Origin: JBBQUN01 sp963717115
Lineage (GTDB): Bacteria; Actinomycetota; Acidimicrobiia; Acidimicrobiales; SZUA-35
DNA: 64,000 nucleotides
Direction of reading: 5' to 3'
Assembly (NCBI GenBank): GCA_963717115.1
Contig: CAVQVO010000002.1
Span: forward strand, 62,001 to 126,000
Shown: piece after piece, positions 1 to 7,950 of the stretch
Layout: the number at the start of each line of letters is the position of its first letter
Numbering within the stretch: the first letter of the stretch is position 1
Position numbers and translations under genes: made by a program
Notes under the pieces: model-generated
What the model saw: only the letters and a program-made list of their open reading frames with translations
The model's database searches: none
Told to the model about the DNA's origin: nothing

Positions 1-77
1 CCGACGAGCTGTTGGCCGGCATCGCCTACGACCCCGATCGCATCGCCGCCCTCCGGGCCTCAGGGACGATCGGCTGA
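1..77 (+). CDS. CaiB/BaiF (family III) CoA-transferase, C-terminal end only
   Basis: The reading frame is open from base 3 and stops at TGA 75-77. The visible tail reads DELLAGIAYDPDRIAALRASG and then TIG. A closing stretch of the form LL-x-GY-D-x-x-RIAALRAxGxI is typical of the C-terminus of CaiB/BaiF CoA-transferases, which move CoA between carboxylic acids. Only about 25 residues are in the window, so the assignment is by tail pattern alone. The gene converges with the FMN-protein gene on the other strand and overlaps its end by 18 bases. Confidence 0.5.
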   Translation, partial: DELLAGIAYDPDRIAALRASGTIG

Positions 78-917
78 ACCAGGCCCCTCGTCGCCGCCGA
101 GCGCGATCACGTTGGCGGGCGGTCGTAGGCCGGGGGCGAGCCGGGGATCGTCGATCGGGTCGCCGAACACGGTCCGCATCGGCACCACGCCGGCCCAGAT
201 CGGCAGCTCGTAGTCGTCGTCGTCGTCGATCGGCGGACCGGTCCGCACCTTGGTCGACGCGTGCTCGAGCGAGAGCCGCAGCACGGCGGTTCCCCGGACC
301 TCCTTGGTCGAGGTGGCACGAAGGTCGGCCTGCCGCCCCGGCACCAGCGCCTCGACGAAGTGGCGCAGGGCCTCACGTTTGTCGTCGGGGTCGGTGATCT
401 CGACGGCCCGACCGATGACCATGACCGAGCGGTAGTTCATCGAGTGGTGGAAGGCCGATCGGGCGAGGACGAGACCGTCGAGGTGGGTCACCGTGACGCA
501 CACGTCGACACCCTCGTTCCGGTCGGCGTCGCCGCGCTGGATCACCCCCGCCGCCGGCGCTCCGTGCAGGAGCAGCGAGTCGCCCTGACGGACGTAGAAC
601 ATCGGGATGACGACCGGTCCGCCGCGGCGAACGGTGCCGACGTGGGCCACCATCCCGGCGTCGAGAATGGCTTCGACGCTCGTGCGGTCGTAGCGGGCCC
701 GGTCCGGTACCCGCCGGATCCGGATCCGGTCGTCGACGCCGGAATCCTGCTCGTCGCCGAGACTCGTCTCGGTCCCGATCTCGCCATTGTCGAGTCGGGC
801 ACGGTCGTGACGGACAGGGTCTCGATCGGCACGGTCGTGACGTGCAGGGTCTCGATCGGCAGGGTCTCGATCGGCAGGGTCTGGCTTGGCAGGGTCCGGG
901 TTCCGGGGATCCGACAT
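60..917 (-). CDS. Pyridoxamine 5'-phosphate oxidase family (NimA-like) FMN-binding protein with repetitive N-terminus
   Basis: This is a 285-residue protein. From about residue 66 it matches the split-barrel flavin-binding family: RVPDRARYDRTSVEAILDAG, then AHVGTVRRGGPVVIPM and the hallmark FHHSMNYRSVMVIGRAVEI. Relatives bind FMN or F420 and include nitroimidazole-resistance-type proteins; the substrate cannot be told. Residues 1 to about 45 are a low-complexity stretch built on DPA/RHDR units, encoded by a tandem repeat (801-890). An acidic run of Asp lies near residue 230. The ATG at 915-917 has no strong Shine-Dalgarno sequence, but I see no better in-frame start before the domain. It is divergent from the FAD oxidoreductase gene. 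Confidence 0.75.
   Translation of the reverse strand: MSDPRNPDPAKPDPADRDPADRDPARHDRADRDPVRHDRARLDNGEIGTETSLGDEQDSGVDDRIRIRRVPDRARYDRTSVEAILDAGMVAHVGTVRRGGPVVIPMFYVRQGDSLLLHGAPAAGVIQRGDADRNEGVDVCVTVTHLDGLVLARSAFHHSMNYRSVMVIGRAVEITDPDDKREALRHFVEALVPGRQADLRATSTKEVRGTAVLRLSLEHASTKVRTGPPIDDDDDYELPIWAGVVPMRTVFGDPIDDPRLAPGLRPPANVIALGGDEGPGSADRP
801..890. repeat. Tandem repeat, 30-bp unit twice plus 15-bp sub-units, inside a coding N-terminus
   Basis: Bases 801-830 and 831-860 are two copies of a 30-bp unit differing at two positions. The second half of the unit (agggtctcgatcggc) then repeats at 861-875 and, degenerately, at 876-890. On the minus strand the array encodes the Asp/Arg/Pro-rich N-terminus of the FMN-binding protein. 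All unit lengths are multiples of three, so copy-number change would keep the frame. Confidence 0.85.
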
Positions 918-1027
918 GACGCCGAGGATAGATCCGCTCCCGCCCCGGTCTCCGCCATGTGCCCGACGCCGGGCGCTCGCCGGGCCCGGTGTCCGCTCCC
1001 CCGGCGCCGGGCCGTTACCGTGTCGCC

Positions 1028-2263
1028 ATGACCTCTCCGGCCGACTCCCCCATCGTGATCATCGGCGCCGGACTCGCCGGACTCAACGCGGCCCGGGTCC
1101 TCCACGAGGCCGGGCACACCCCGGTCGTCGTCGAGTCGTCCGACGGGGTCGGAGGCCGGGTCCGGACCGACGTGGTCGACGGACACCGGCTCGACCGGGG
1201 ATTCCAGGTGCTCCTGACCGCCTACCCCGAACTCGAGCACCTCGACGTGGGTGCGCTCGATCTCCGGGCGTTCGAGCCCGGCGCCTCGGTGCGGCTCGGC
1301 GACCGGTTCGTCGCCGTCGGCGACCCGTTCCGACGGCCCGGCATGCTGCCCTCCACGATCGCGGCGCCGATCGGCAAGCTGTCCGACAAGGTCCGGCTGG
1401 GGCTGCTCCGACGGCGGATCGTGTCCACTCCGGCCCCGGACCTGCTGCGGGGGCCCGACCGCTCGACGTTCGACGCACTGCGGGCCGATGGGTTCAGCGA
1501 CACCATGATCGAACGGTTCTTCCGTCCCCTGGTCGGCGGCATCCAACTCGATCCCGCGCTCGCGACGAGCCGACGCAACTTCGACGTCATCTTCCAGAGC
1601 CTGTCGACGGGCGACTCCGCCGTTCCGGCGATGGGCATGGGAGCGATCCCCGAGCAGTTGGCGAGCCACCTTCCCGCCGGCACGGTTCGCCTCGGATGCC
1701 GCGTGACCGGGCTCGACGGCTCGACGGTTCGACTCGAGGGCGGAGACACCATCGACGCGGCCCGGATCGTCGTCGCCACCGAGGGTCCCGAGGCGGCTCG
1801 CCTGGCCGGGTTGGCCCCCGTGGCCTCCAAGCCGGCGTCGTGTGTCTGGTTCTCGGCGCCCGTGGCGCCCGAGTCACACCGGCTGATCCTGCTCGATGGC
1901 TCCGGGACCGGCCCGGCCCTCAACGTCGCCATCATGTCGAACGTGGCGCCCAGCTACGCGCCGCCCGACCGCTGCCTGATCGCCGCAGCCTGCCCCGGCG
2001 TCGCCGATGCCGAGCTCGCGCCCCGGGTTCGGGCGCAACTGCGATCGTGGTGGGGCCCCCAGGTCGACGCCTGGGACCACCTGCGAACCGACGTCATCTC
2101 ACACGGGCAACCCGAACAACGGCCGCCGTTCGACCCGAAGCGTTCGGTCGTGCTCGGCGAGGGGCGGTTCGTCTGTGGCGATCATCGAGACACTGCGTCG
2201 ATCCAGGGCGCCCTGTTCTCGGGTCGGCGCTGCGCCGAGGCCGTGTTGGCCTCGCTGGGCTGA
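1028..2263 (+). CDS. FAD-dependent amine oxidase / phytoene-desaturase-like oxidoreductase
   Basis: This is a 411-residue flavoprotein. The N-terminus holds the Rossmann FAD motif (VIIGAGLAGLNAARVL, then the acidic residue in VVVESSDGVGGRVRTD), followed by RLDRGFQVLLTAYPE. The C-terminus carries the second FAD contact (FVCGDHRDTASIQGALFSG). This pattern belongs to the amine oxidase / protoporphyrinogen oxidase / carotenoid desaturase superfamily. No carotenoid or haem genes are nearby, so the substrate is unknown. The start at 1028 places the Rossmann motif about ten residues in, as usual; the upstream in-frame ATG at 959 would add 23 unconserved residues. A strong hairpin follows the stop. 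Confidence 0.8.
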   Translation: MTSPADSPIVIIGAGLAGLNAARVLHEAGHTPVVVESSDGVGGRVRTDVVDGHRLDRGFQVLLTAYPELEHLDVGALDLRAFEPGASVRLGDRFVAVGDPFRRPGMLPSTIAAPIGKLSDKVRLGLLRRRIVSTPAPDLLRGPDRSTFDALRADGFSDTMIERFFRPLVGGIQLDPALATSRRNFDVIFQSLSTGDSAVPAMGMGAIPEQLASHLPAGTVRLGCRVTGLDGSTVRLEGGDTIDAARIVVATEGPEAARLAGLAPVASKPASCVWFSAPVAPESHRLILLDGSGTGPALNVAIMSNVAPSYAPPDRCLIAAACPGVADAELAPRVRAQLRSWWGPQVDAWDHLRTDVISHGQPEQRPPFDPKRSVVLGEGRFVCGDHRDTASIQGALFSGRRCAEAVLASLG

Positions 2264-2283
2264 GCCGCCTCCCACCGAACGCG

Positions 2284-2318
2284 AAGGGGCCCCGACGCCG
2301 GCGGCGTCGGGGCCCCTT
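2284..2318. terminator. Strong hairpin between convergent genes, probable bidirectional terminator
   Basis: Two perfectly complementary 16-base arms (2284-2299 and 2303-2318) are separated by a three-base loop (ggc). The stem starts AAGGGGCC and ends GGCCCCTT, so each strand has a short T run after the GC stem. It sits between the convergent stops at 2263 (+) and 2341 (-), as a shared terminator should. Confidence 0.85.
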
Positions 2319-2340
2319 GCCGATCAACTCGACGGCATGA

Positions 2341-3411
2341 TCACCGGGAGCCGGTGAGGACCTGGTACTCGGCCGACTCCGAGAAGTACAGCAGGGCACC
2401 TTCCTTGGTCAGTGACCCGTTGTCGAGGAGCTGCGTCCAGTAGGCCTTGCCCGCGGTGTCGGAGCCACGACCGAGGACCTTGTCGTAGAGGTGCTCGACC
2501 CAGACGGCATTGGTGCCAGCGAACGAGGAACCGAACCGGCTCGAGAACTCCGCGGAAACCGCCATGTTGTGGACCAGGGCGATGAGATCGCCGTTGCCCT
2601 GACGGGCCACACCGAGCCAGTACTGGAAGCCGGCGGCATCGGGCTGGCGTCCGAGCACGGCGACGTAGAGACGGGCGACACTGCCCTCGAGACCCGAGGA
2701 GCCCGAGTAGGCACCCGACAGGTAGATCCCGCCGATCTCCTGGCCGATGAGGGTGAAGTCGTTGCCGAACCGACCGACGGCGTAGACGATGCCGTAGGTG
2801 CCACGCTTCACGGTGACGGGTGCCGGTACGAGCACGTCGGTGGTGTTGGCCGCGGCGATACCGGTCGGGTAGTCACCCGCCGGGAGGTCGGCCCTGGCCG
2901 ACTCGCCCGTCGACAGCCCGACGAACGGGGCAACGGGTGCGCCGGCGGCGACGATGTCGACTTCGGGGGCAGCGGCCGCATGGCGGATCTCGAGCCGACC
3001 GTTCGGCACCGACGCCGCACTGACGTCGTTGACGAATGGGGTCAGGGCCAGCGAATCGGCATTCGCCCAGTGGGCGACCACGGACACGTTGACGCCGCCG
3101 GGCACCGTCTCGGTCTCGTCGATGACGACCGCGTCGGTGCGGGCCGCAGCGGTCGCCTGGGTGGCTCCGGGAGCGGCGGCGAAGACCTGGATCCGGTAGT
3201 CCTTGGCGGGCAGCGTGAGTGGTCCGGCCACCGCAGCGGGCTGGAAGTCCTCGAGGGTCAGGGCGCCGTCGACGTACACGTCGACGGGCACGCCCGGCAC
3301 GCCGTGGACGACGTAGACCGAACTCGTCTGGGGGGATTGGGCCCCGACGGGGGCAACGAGCGCCAGGGTGCTCGCGGCGGCGGCCAGGACCGCCAGAGAT
3401 CGCTTGTGCAT
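2341..3411 (-). CDS. Secreted DUF4397 + DUF4214 domain protein
   Basis: This is a 356-residue exported protein. An N-terminal signal peptide (MHKRSLAVLAAAASTLALVAPVGA-Q) is followed by a DUF4397 domain at about residues 32-220, recognisable from VYVVHGVPGVPVDVYVDG and the paired beta repeat. A C-terminal DUF4214 domain follows from about 243 (VARLYVAVLGRQPDAAGFQYW, then KVLGRGSDTAGKAYW). DUF4397 occurs in bacterial cell-surface proteins; DUF4214 is an alpha-helical exoprotein module of unsettled function. A second DUF4214 protein lies at 40038. The protein probably acts outside the membrane; its function is not predicted. Confidence 0.85.
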   Translation of the reverse strand: MHKRSLAVLAAAASTLALVAPVGAQSPQTSSVYVVHGVPGVPVDVYVDGALTLEDFQPAAVAGPLTLPAKDYRIQVFAAAPGATQATAAARTDAVVIDETETVPGGVNVSVVAHWANADSLALTPFVNDVSAASVPNGRLEIRHAAAAPEVDIVAAGAPVAPFVGLSTGESARADLPAGDYPTGIAAANTTDVLVPAPVTVKRGTYGIVYAVGRFGNDFTLIGQEIGGIYLSGAYSGSSGLEGSVARLYVAVLGRQPDAAGFQYWLGVARQGNGDLIALVHNMAVSAEFSSRFGSSFAGTNAVWVEHLYDKVLGRGSDTAGKAYWTQLLDNGSLTKEGALLYFSESAEYQVLTGSR

Positions 3412-3534
3412 GATTCCTCCGAGGCGGTTCGAGGGGGAAGGTGGCGCCTCCCCTCCCCCTTCGCCCGGTCGCTCGGAATGGATGCAGTGGGTGAGATGCG
3501 GCGGCCGAACCCCTTCGGATCAGGCGGGCCCCGG

Positions 3535-4374
3535 TCAGACCGTGAACTTGCCCTGTCGGATCCGGTCGGCTTCCATCATCTCGACCTCGTGCGCGCCCGA
3601 CACCACGACATGGGGATCGGGGACGAAATCGAGAGCGGGATTCCGGCCCTCGTAGTCGACCGCATCGAGGATCACCCGCATGGCGTTGAGCCGGGCCTGA
3701 TGCTTCACCTCGGACCGGATGATCGTCCAGGGTGCGGCGTTGGTGTGGGTACGCGACAGCATCTCGTACTTCTTCTCGGTGAAGTCGTCCCAGTGCTCCT
3801 GCGCCTGCACGTCGATCTCGCTCAGCTTCCACTGACGCAGTGGATCGTCGCGACGCCGTTCGAACCGACGCTGCTGTTCGCCCTTGCTGACCGAGAAGTA
3901 CAACTTCACCAAGACGGTCCCCTGTCGAACCAGATCCTTCTCGAACCCGACCACCCCTCGCAGGAAGTCCTGGTGTTCGGTCTGGCTGCAGAACCCGAAG
4001 ACCGGTTCCACCATCGCCCGGTTGTACCAACTGCGATCGAAGAGGACCATCTCCCCGCCACGCGGGAACTGGGCGACGTACTTCTGCAGGTACCACTGGC
4101 TGCGCTGCTCCTCGGTCGGCTTGCCCAGCGCCACGACCCGGTAGTGCTTCTCGTTCATGTAGCGGGTGACCCGTCGGATGGTGCCGCCCTTGCCCGCCGC
4201 GTCGCGCCCCTCGAACAGCACGATCATGCGCCGGTGGTGTCGTTCGAGGTGTTCCTGGAGTCGCAGCAGCTCGACCTGGAACGGCTGGAGCTCGCGTTCG
4301 CGGTCGTCGCGCTTGACCAGGCGGCGGTAGCGGTCGAGGTCGATGGCGGCGGCGTTCGGGGGCGGGGTCTTCAT
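3535..4374 (-). CDS. ppk2: Polyphosphate kinase 2 family protein
   Basis: This is a 279-residue PPK2-family nucleotide/polyphosphate phosphotransferase. The Walker A motif is intact (FEGRDAAGKGGT, residues 54-65), as is Walker B (VLFDRSWYNRA, about 110-120). The lid-like segment reads RRRDDPLRQWKLSEID. PPK2 enzymes transfer phosphate between polyphosphate and nucleoside mono- or diphosphates in the cytoplasm. Sequence alone does not say which class (ADP or AMP/GDP preference). A second, divergent PPK2 gene starts 150 bp away on the other strand. Length is normal for a one-domain PPK2. Confidence 0.92.
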   Translation of the reverse strand: MKTPPPNAAAIDLDRYRRLVKRDDRERELQPFQVELLRLQEHLERHHRRMIVLFEGRDAAGKGGTIRRVTRYMNEKHYRVVALGKPTEEQRSQWYLQKYVAQFPRGGEMVLFDRSWYNRAMVEPVFGFCSQTEHQDFLRGVVGFEKDLVRQGTVLVKLYFSVSKGEQQRRFERRRDDPLRQWKLSEIDVQAQEHWDDFTEKKYEMLSRTHTNAAPWTIIRSEVKHQARLNAMRVILDAVDYEGRNPALDFVPDPHVVVSGAHEVEMMEADRIRQGKFTV

Positions 4375-4524
4375 GGAATTCCCTGGGATCGTGGCGAATG
4401 GGAGCAGTGATCATCTCATCGGCCGAACGGCCGATGGTCTGAGGTGAGAAGCTGATGGGCGCGCCCGCGCAACGGGCCCGCCGACCGGGTGAGACCAGCG
4501 AAGCCGATCCGAAGGATGACTGCC

Positions 4525-5380
4525 ATGGCCAAACGTCACGAGATTGCCGACGACGGACCCCACGACGACGCGTTCCCGGCCGGGCGGCAGAACTACACCA
4601 CGTCGGGCAACGCTGAAGCGCAAGTACTACGAGAAGCGGTTGAACGAGCTCCAGGAGGAACTGGTCAAGCTGCAGCACTGGGTGCAGCGCAACGACCTGC
4701 GGGTCCTGATCATCTTCGAAGGGCGGGGTTCGGCCGGCAAGGGCGGGGTCATCAAACGCATCAACGAGCGGACGAGCCCGCGGATCGTGCGGACCGAGGC
4801 GCTGCCGAAACCCACCGAGCGCGAACAGACCCAGTGGTACTTCCAGCGCTACGTCTCGGTGCTGCCCTCGGGCGGTGAGATCGTGCTGTTCGATCGCAGT
4901 TGGTACAACCGTTCCAACGTCGAGTGGGTGATGGGGTTCGTCAGCGAGGAGAAGCACCAGGAGTTCCTCCGGACGTGTCCGGAGTTCGAACGGATGCTCG
5001 TTCGATCCGGGACCATCATCCTCAAGTACTGGTTCTCGGTGAGCTACGAGGAGCAGGAGCGCCGGTTCAAGGCCCGCAACGAGGAGCCGCTCAAACGCTG
5101 GAAGCTGTCCGAGATGGATCTCGAGGAGCACCGGCTCTACACCCGCTACTCGATGGCCAAGGACACCACCTTCACCCACACCGACATCAAGCAGGCGCCC
5201 TGGTACGTCGTGCCCTCCGACGACAAGCGCAAGGCCCGCCTGAACTGCATCAGCCACATCCTGTCGCAGATCCCCTACGAAGACGTCGTTCCCGATCCGG
5301 TCGAGATCCCCCAGCGTGAGGAGATCCCCTACATCCGGCCACCGGTGCGGGATCAGACGTTCGTGCCCCGTCGCTTCTGA
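4525..5380 (+). CDS. ppk2: Polyphosphate kinase 2 family protein, second copy; apparent frameshift near its N-terminus
   Basis: The PPK2 core is clear: LNELQEELVKLQHW, IIFEGRGSAGKGGVIKRI, VLFDRSWYNRS, EEPLKRWKLSEMD. In its own frame the only upstream start is a TTG at 4544, which gives an N-terminus with poor codon usage. ATG 4525, with a GAAGGA ribosome site at 4511-4516, opens a well-coded run (MAKRHEIADDGPHDDAFPAG) in another frame. The two frames join if one base is removed near 4600-4618, giving about 284 residues. The Walker A loop has Gly-Ser where family members usually have Asp-Ala, so catalysis may be altered. The coordinates given assume the 4525 start. Confidence 0.8.
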
Positions 5381-5386
5381 CCCGTT

Positions 5387-5419
5387 CCGACGTCTTCGGC
5401 GCCGCAATCGGGACGTCGG
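5387..5419 (+). terminator. Stem-loop after the second PPK2 gene
   Basis: Eight-base arms CCGACGTC (5387-5394) and GACGTCGG (5412-5419) with a 17-base loop begin seven bases after the PPK2 stop. There is no T tract, so activity as a factor-independent terminator is uncertain. Confidence 0.45.
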
Positions 5420-5548
5420 TCCCTGGCGGTTCGGGCTTCGATCGACGACACCGGAACCACACCGGTCGACCGGGCCGCCGATTTTCGGTTCGGCTCTCGC
5501 ATTGCGATCGAGGCTGGTTACCGTTCCGCACATGAGGTTGGGAACAGC

Positions 5549-7117
5549 ATGGAGTTGAGAGCCGAGAACCTGGCCGCCCTCGACGGAGGCACGTTCGACG
5601 TTCTGATCATCGGGGGCGGCATCAACGGTGCCGTCTCGGCTGCGGCCCTGGCCGCCCGGGGCCTGCGGGTGGCCATGGTCGAACGCAACGACTACGCGAG
5701 TTTCACCAGCCAGCAATCGTCCAACCTGGTGTGGGGCGGGTTCAAGTATCTCGAGAACTACGAGCTCAAGCTGGTCTGGGACCTCTGCACGTCGCGCAAC
5801 CACATGCTCAAGAGCTACCCGACCCAGATCAAGGAGATCGACTTCCTCGCCACCCTCGACCGGACCGCTCCGTTCCCGGTGGCGCTGGCGGCGCTGGGTG
5901 CCGTTGGCTACTGGGCGATCGGTCGGTTCGCCACCAAGTCACCGCGGGTCTACCGGGCCTCCGCCATCGAAGCCCGCGAGCCACTCGTCAACACCGCAAC
6001 GGCCAAGGGTGGCATCCGCTACGCCGACGCCTACCTGCCCGACAACGACTCGCGCTTCGTGTGGGGCTTCGTCCGGTCGGCACTCGATCATGGGGCGGTC
6101 ACGGCCAACTACGTCGACGTCGAGCGGGCCGACCGCTGGGACGGGCAGTGGCTGGCGACGCTGCGAGACACCGAGACCGACCGCTCCTTCACCCTGACCG
6201 CCACCGCGATCGTCAATGCCGCCGGCCCGTTCATCGATGGCCTCAACGACGAGCTCGACCTCGAGACCGAGCATCGGATCGTCTATTCCAAGGGCATCCA
6301 CCTGATCGTCCGCAAGCTCGTCGAATCCGAACAGGTCCTGGCCTTCTTCGACGACACCGGTCGGCTGTTCTACGTGATCCCGATGGCCAATCGCTCGGTG
6401 ATCGGAACCACCGACACCCGCACCACCGATCCCAACGAGGGTGTGCTCGACGAAGACCGCGACTTCCTCCTCGAACAGATCAACGCCCGCCTCGACCTCG
6501 ACCGCCCACTGACCCGCTCCGACATCATCGCCGAGCGGTGCGGCGTGCGACCCCTGGTGGTCGAAGCGGGCGGCGACGATCGCACCGAGACCGACTGGAC
6601 CTCGCTGTCACGCAAACACGAGATCGAGATCGACAAGGCCAAGAAGGTCGTTTCGATCTTCGGGGGCAAGCTGACCGACTGCCTGAACGTCGGCGACGAG
6701 GTCGCCGACGCCCTGGCCGATCTCGGCGTCAAGGGCGGACCGCCGTCGCCCGGTTGGTTCGGCGAGCCCAGCGACGAACACCGTGAGCGGTTCTACGAGC
6801 GGGCGGCCGGTCTCGGCCTCGATCGTCGACCCGACGTCGAGCAGGCCACCACGCTGTCGGAGGTGTTGTGGCGTCGGCACGGTCTCGCCTCCTACCAGCT
6901 GCTCGACCTGATCGGCGCCGACCCGGCGATGGCCGAACCCGTCCTGGCCAACAGCGACGTCCTCCGGGGCGAACTGACCCTCATGGCCGAACGCGAGATG
7001 ATCGTTCGTCCCGACGACTTCCTGCGGCGACGGACCAAACTGGCGATGCTCATCCATCGCGACGATCTCGGTGCCGATCCCGGTATGGCCGAGGTCGACG
7101 CGGCGTTCGGCTTCTGA
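5549..7117 (+). CDS. glpD: Glycerol-3-phosphate dehydrogenase, FAD-dependent
   Basis: This is a 522-residue enzyme that oxidises sn-glycerol 3-phosphate to dihydroxyacetone phosphate, feeding electrons to quinone at the membrane. The FAD motif is near the start (DVLIIGGGINGAVSAAALAARG, residues 18-39). Family landmarks follow: SSNLVWGGFKYLENYELKLV, KGGIRYADAYLPDNDSR, NAAGPFIDGL, FYVIPMANRSVIGTTDTRT and the C-terminal GGKLTDCLNVGDEVADAL. Length matches GlpD. No glycerol kinase or facilitator is adjacent, so it may serve lipid turnover in general. It is read on its own, with a divergent spacing of 168 bp after the PPK2 gene. Confidence 0.9.
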   Translation: MELRAENLAALDGGTFDVLIIGGGINGAVSAAALAARGLRVAMVERNDYASFTSQQSSNLVWGGFKYLENYELKLVWDLCTSRNHMLKSYPTQIKEIDFLATLDRTAPFPVALAALGAVGYWAIGRFATKSPRVYRASAIEAREPLVNTATAKGGIRYADAYLPDNDSRFVWGFVRSALDHGAVTANYVDVERADRWDGQWLATLRDTETDRSFTLTATAIVNAAGPFIDGLNDELDLETEHRIVYSKGIHLIVRKLVESEQVLAFFDDTGRLFYVIPMANRSVIGTTDTRTTDPNEGVLDEDRDFLLEQINARLDLDRPLTRSDIIAERCGVRPLVVEAGGDDRTETDWTSLSRKHEIEIDKAKKVVSIFGGKLTDCLNVGDEVADALADLGVKGGPPSPGWFGEPSDEHRERFYERAAGLGLDRRPDVEQATTLSEVLWRRHGLASYQLLDLIGADPAMAEPVLANSDVLRGELTLMAEREMIVRPDDFLRRRTKLAMLIHRDDLGADPGMAEVDAAFGF

Positions 7118-7432
7118 CCGGTCGGCGCCGATGACCGTCCCCACCGCCGTCCCCCGATCGGCGGACACGCCCCAGTGGGAGCCTCCCGAGGTGTACGCGC
7201 GACGCGGGATGCTGCTGGCAGCTCTCGCTTGCGGTGTTCCCGCCCGAGGAACGAACCCGGGCGATCGCGCGGTGGGACGGTCTTGCCGGCGCCGGGGGGC
7301 GCGATCGGTCCGATGGTGCTCGCCGATCGCTCGACGGGGTCGATCGGACCCGGGCCAGCGCCGATGCCGGCGATCGGCGAGACTAGACCGCACCCGGGCT
7401 GACCTGCCCGGACCACCCGAGAGGAACCCCCG
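7118..7432. other. 315-bp gap without a recognised gene
   Basis: This lies between glpD and the cNMP-fold gene. Open frames cross it but their codon use does not match the neighbours. I see no tRNA, repeat or riboswitch pattern that I can name. Its last 20 bases hold the GAGAGGA ribosome site of the next gene. Confidence 0.5.
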
Positions 7433-7870
7433 ATGACATTTCTCAAGCGCCAGGACGATCCGAAGGGCGAACGGCTGCTCGCCATCCCGCTCTTCGCCTC
7501 GGCCGACAAGCAGGCGCTCCAGCACCTGGAGTCCGCCGTCGACGAGGTCGACGTGAAGGCCGGCACCGTGCTCTACACCCAGGGCCACCGTCACGCCGAG
7601 GGCTACGTGCTCGTCTCGGGAACCCTCTCGGTCACGATCGATGGCGAGGAGGTCGCCGAGATCAGCGGTCTCGAGGTCATCGGGGAAGTGGCGCTGTTCG
7701 GGCACAGCACCGCCAGTGCCACGGTCACCGCGAAGTCCGACGCCAGCCTGCTGGTCATTCCCTACAACCGGTTCGACCAGATCCTCGACGACAACCCGGG
7801 CTTCACCAAGGCGATCGCCAAGCAGTTGGCGGCCCGCCTCAACGCCATGGACGCCCGGTTGCAGCGTTGA
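7433..7870 (+). CDS. Small cyclic-nucleotide-binding-fold protein
   Basis: This 145-residue protein is essentially one cNMP-binding beta-barrel (IPLFASADKQALQHLESAVDEVDVKAG, then GYVLVSGTLSVTIDGEEV and IGEVALFGHSTASATVTAKSD). There is no DNA-binding helix-turn-helix and no effector domain, so it is not a CRP-type regulator by itself. The phosphate-binding cassette begins normally (GEVAL) but the Arg that usually contacts the cyclic phosphate is absent (STASAT in place of R-x-AT), so ligand binding is doubtful. A GAGAGGA ribosome site precedes the ATG. Its partner is unknown. Confidence 0.8.
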   Translation: MTFLKRQDDPKGERLLAIPLFASADKQALQHLESAVDEVDVKAGTVLYTQGHRHAEGYVLVSGTLSVTIDGEEVAEISGLEVIGEVALFGHSTASATVTAKSDASLLVIPYNRFDQILDDNPGFTKAIAKQLAARLNAMDARLQR

Positions 7871-7950
7871 TCGACCCGGTCGGCGGGCGACAGCTGCTCC
7901 CGGTCGGTACGCTCGCCGAGCCCGTACCACGAGTCCTCGGAGGACCGCCC

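Noticed and set aside
2873..5803. 976-codon minus-strand frame crossing two PPK2 genes.
   Set aside because: It overlaps well-supported genes in other frames and has no recognisable domain; codon bias artefact.
7118..7432. Small gene or riboswitch in the gap before the cNMP-fold protein.
   Set aside because: Frames across the gap have poor codon use and no ribosome site, and no known RNA pattern is seen.
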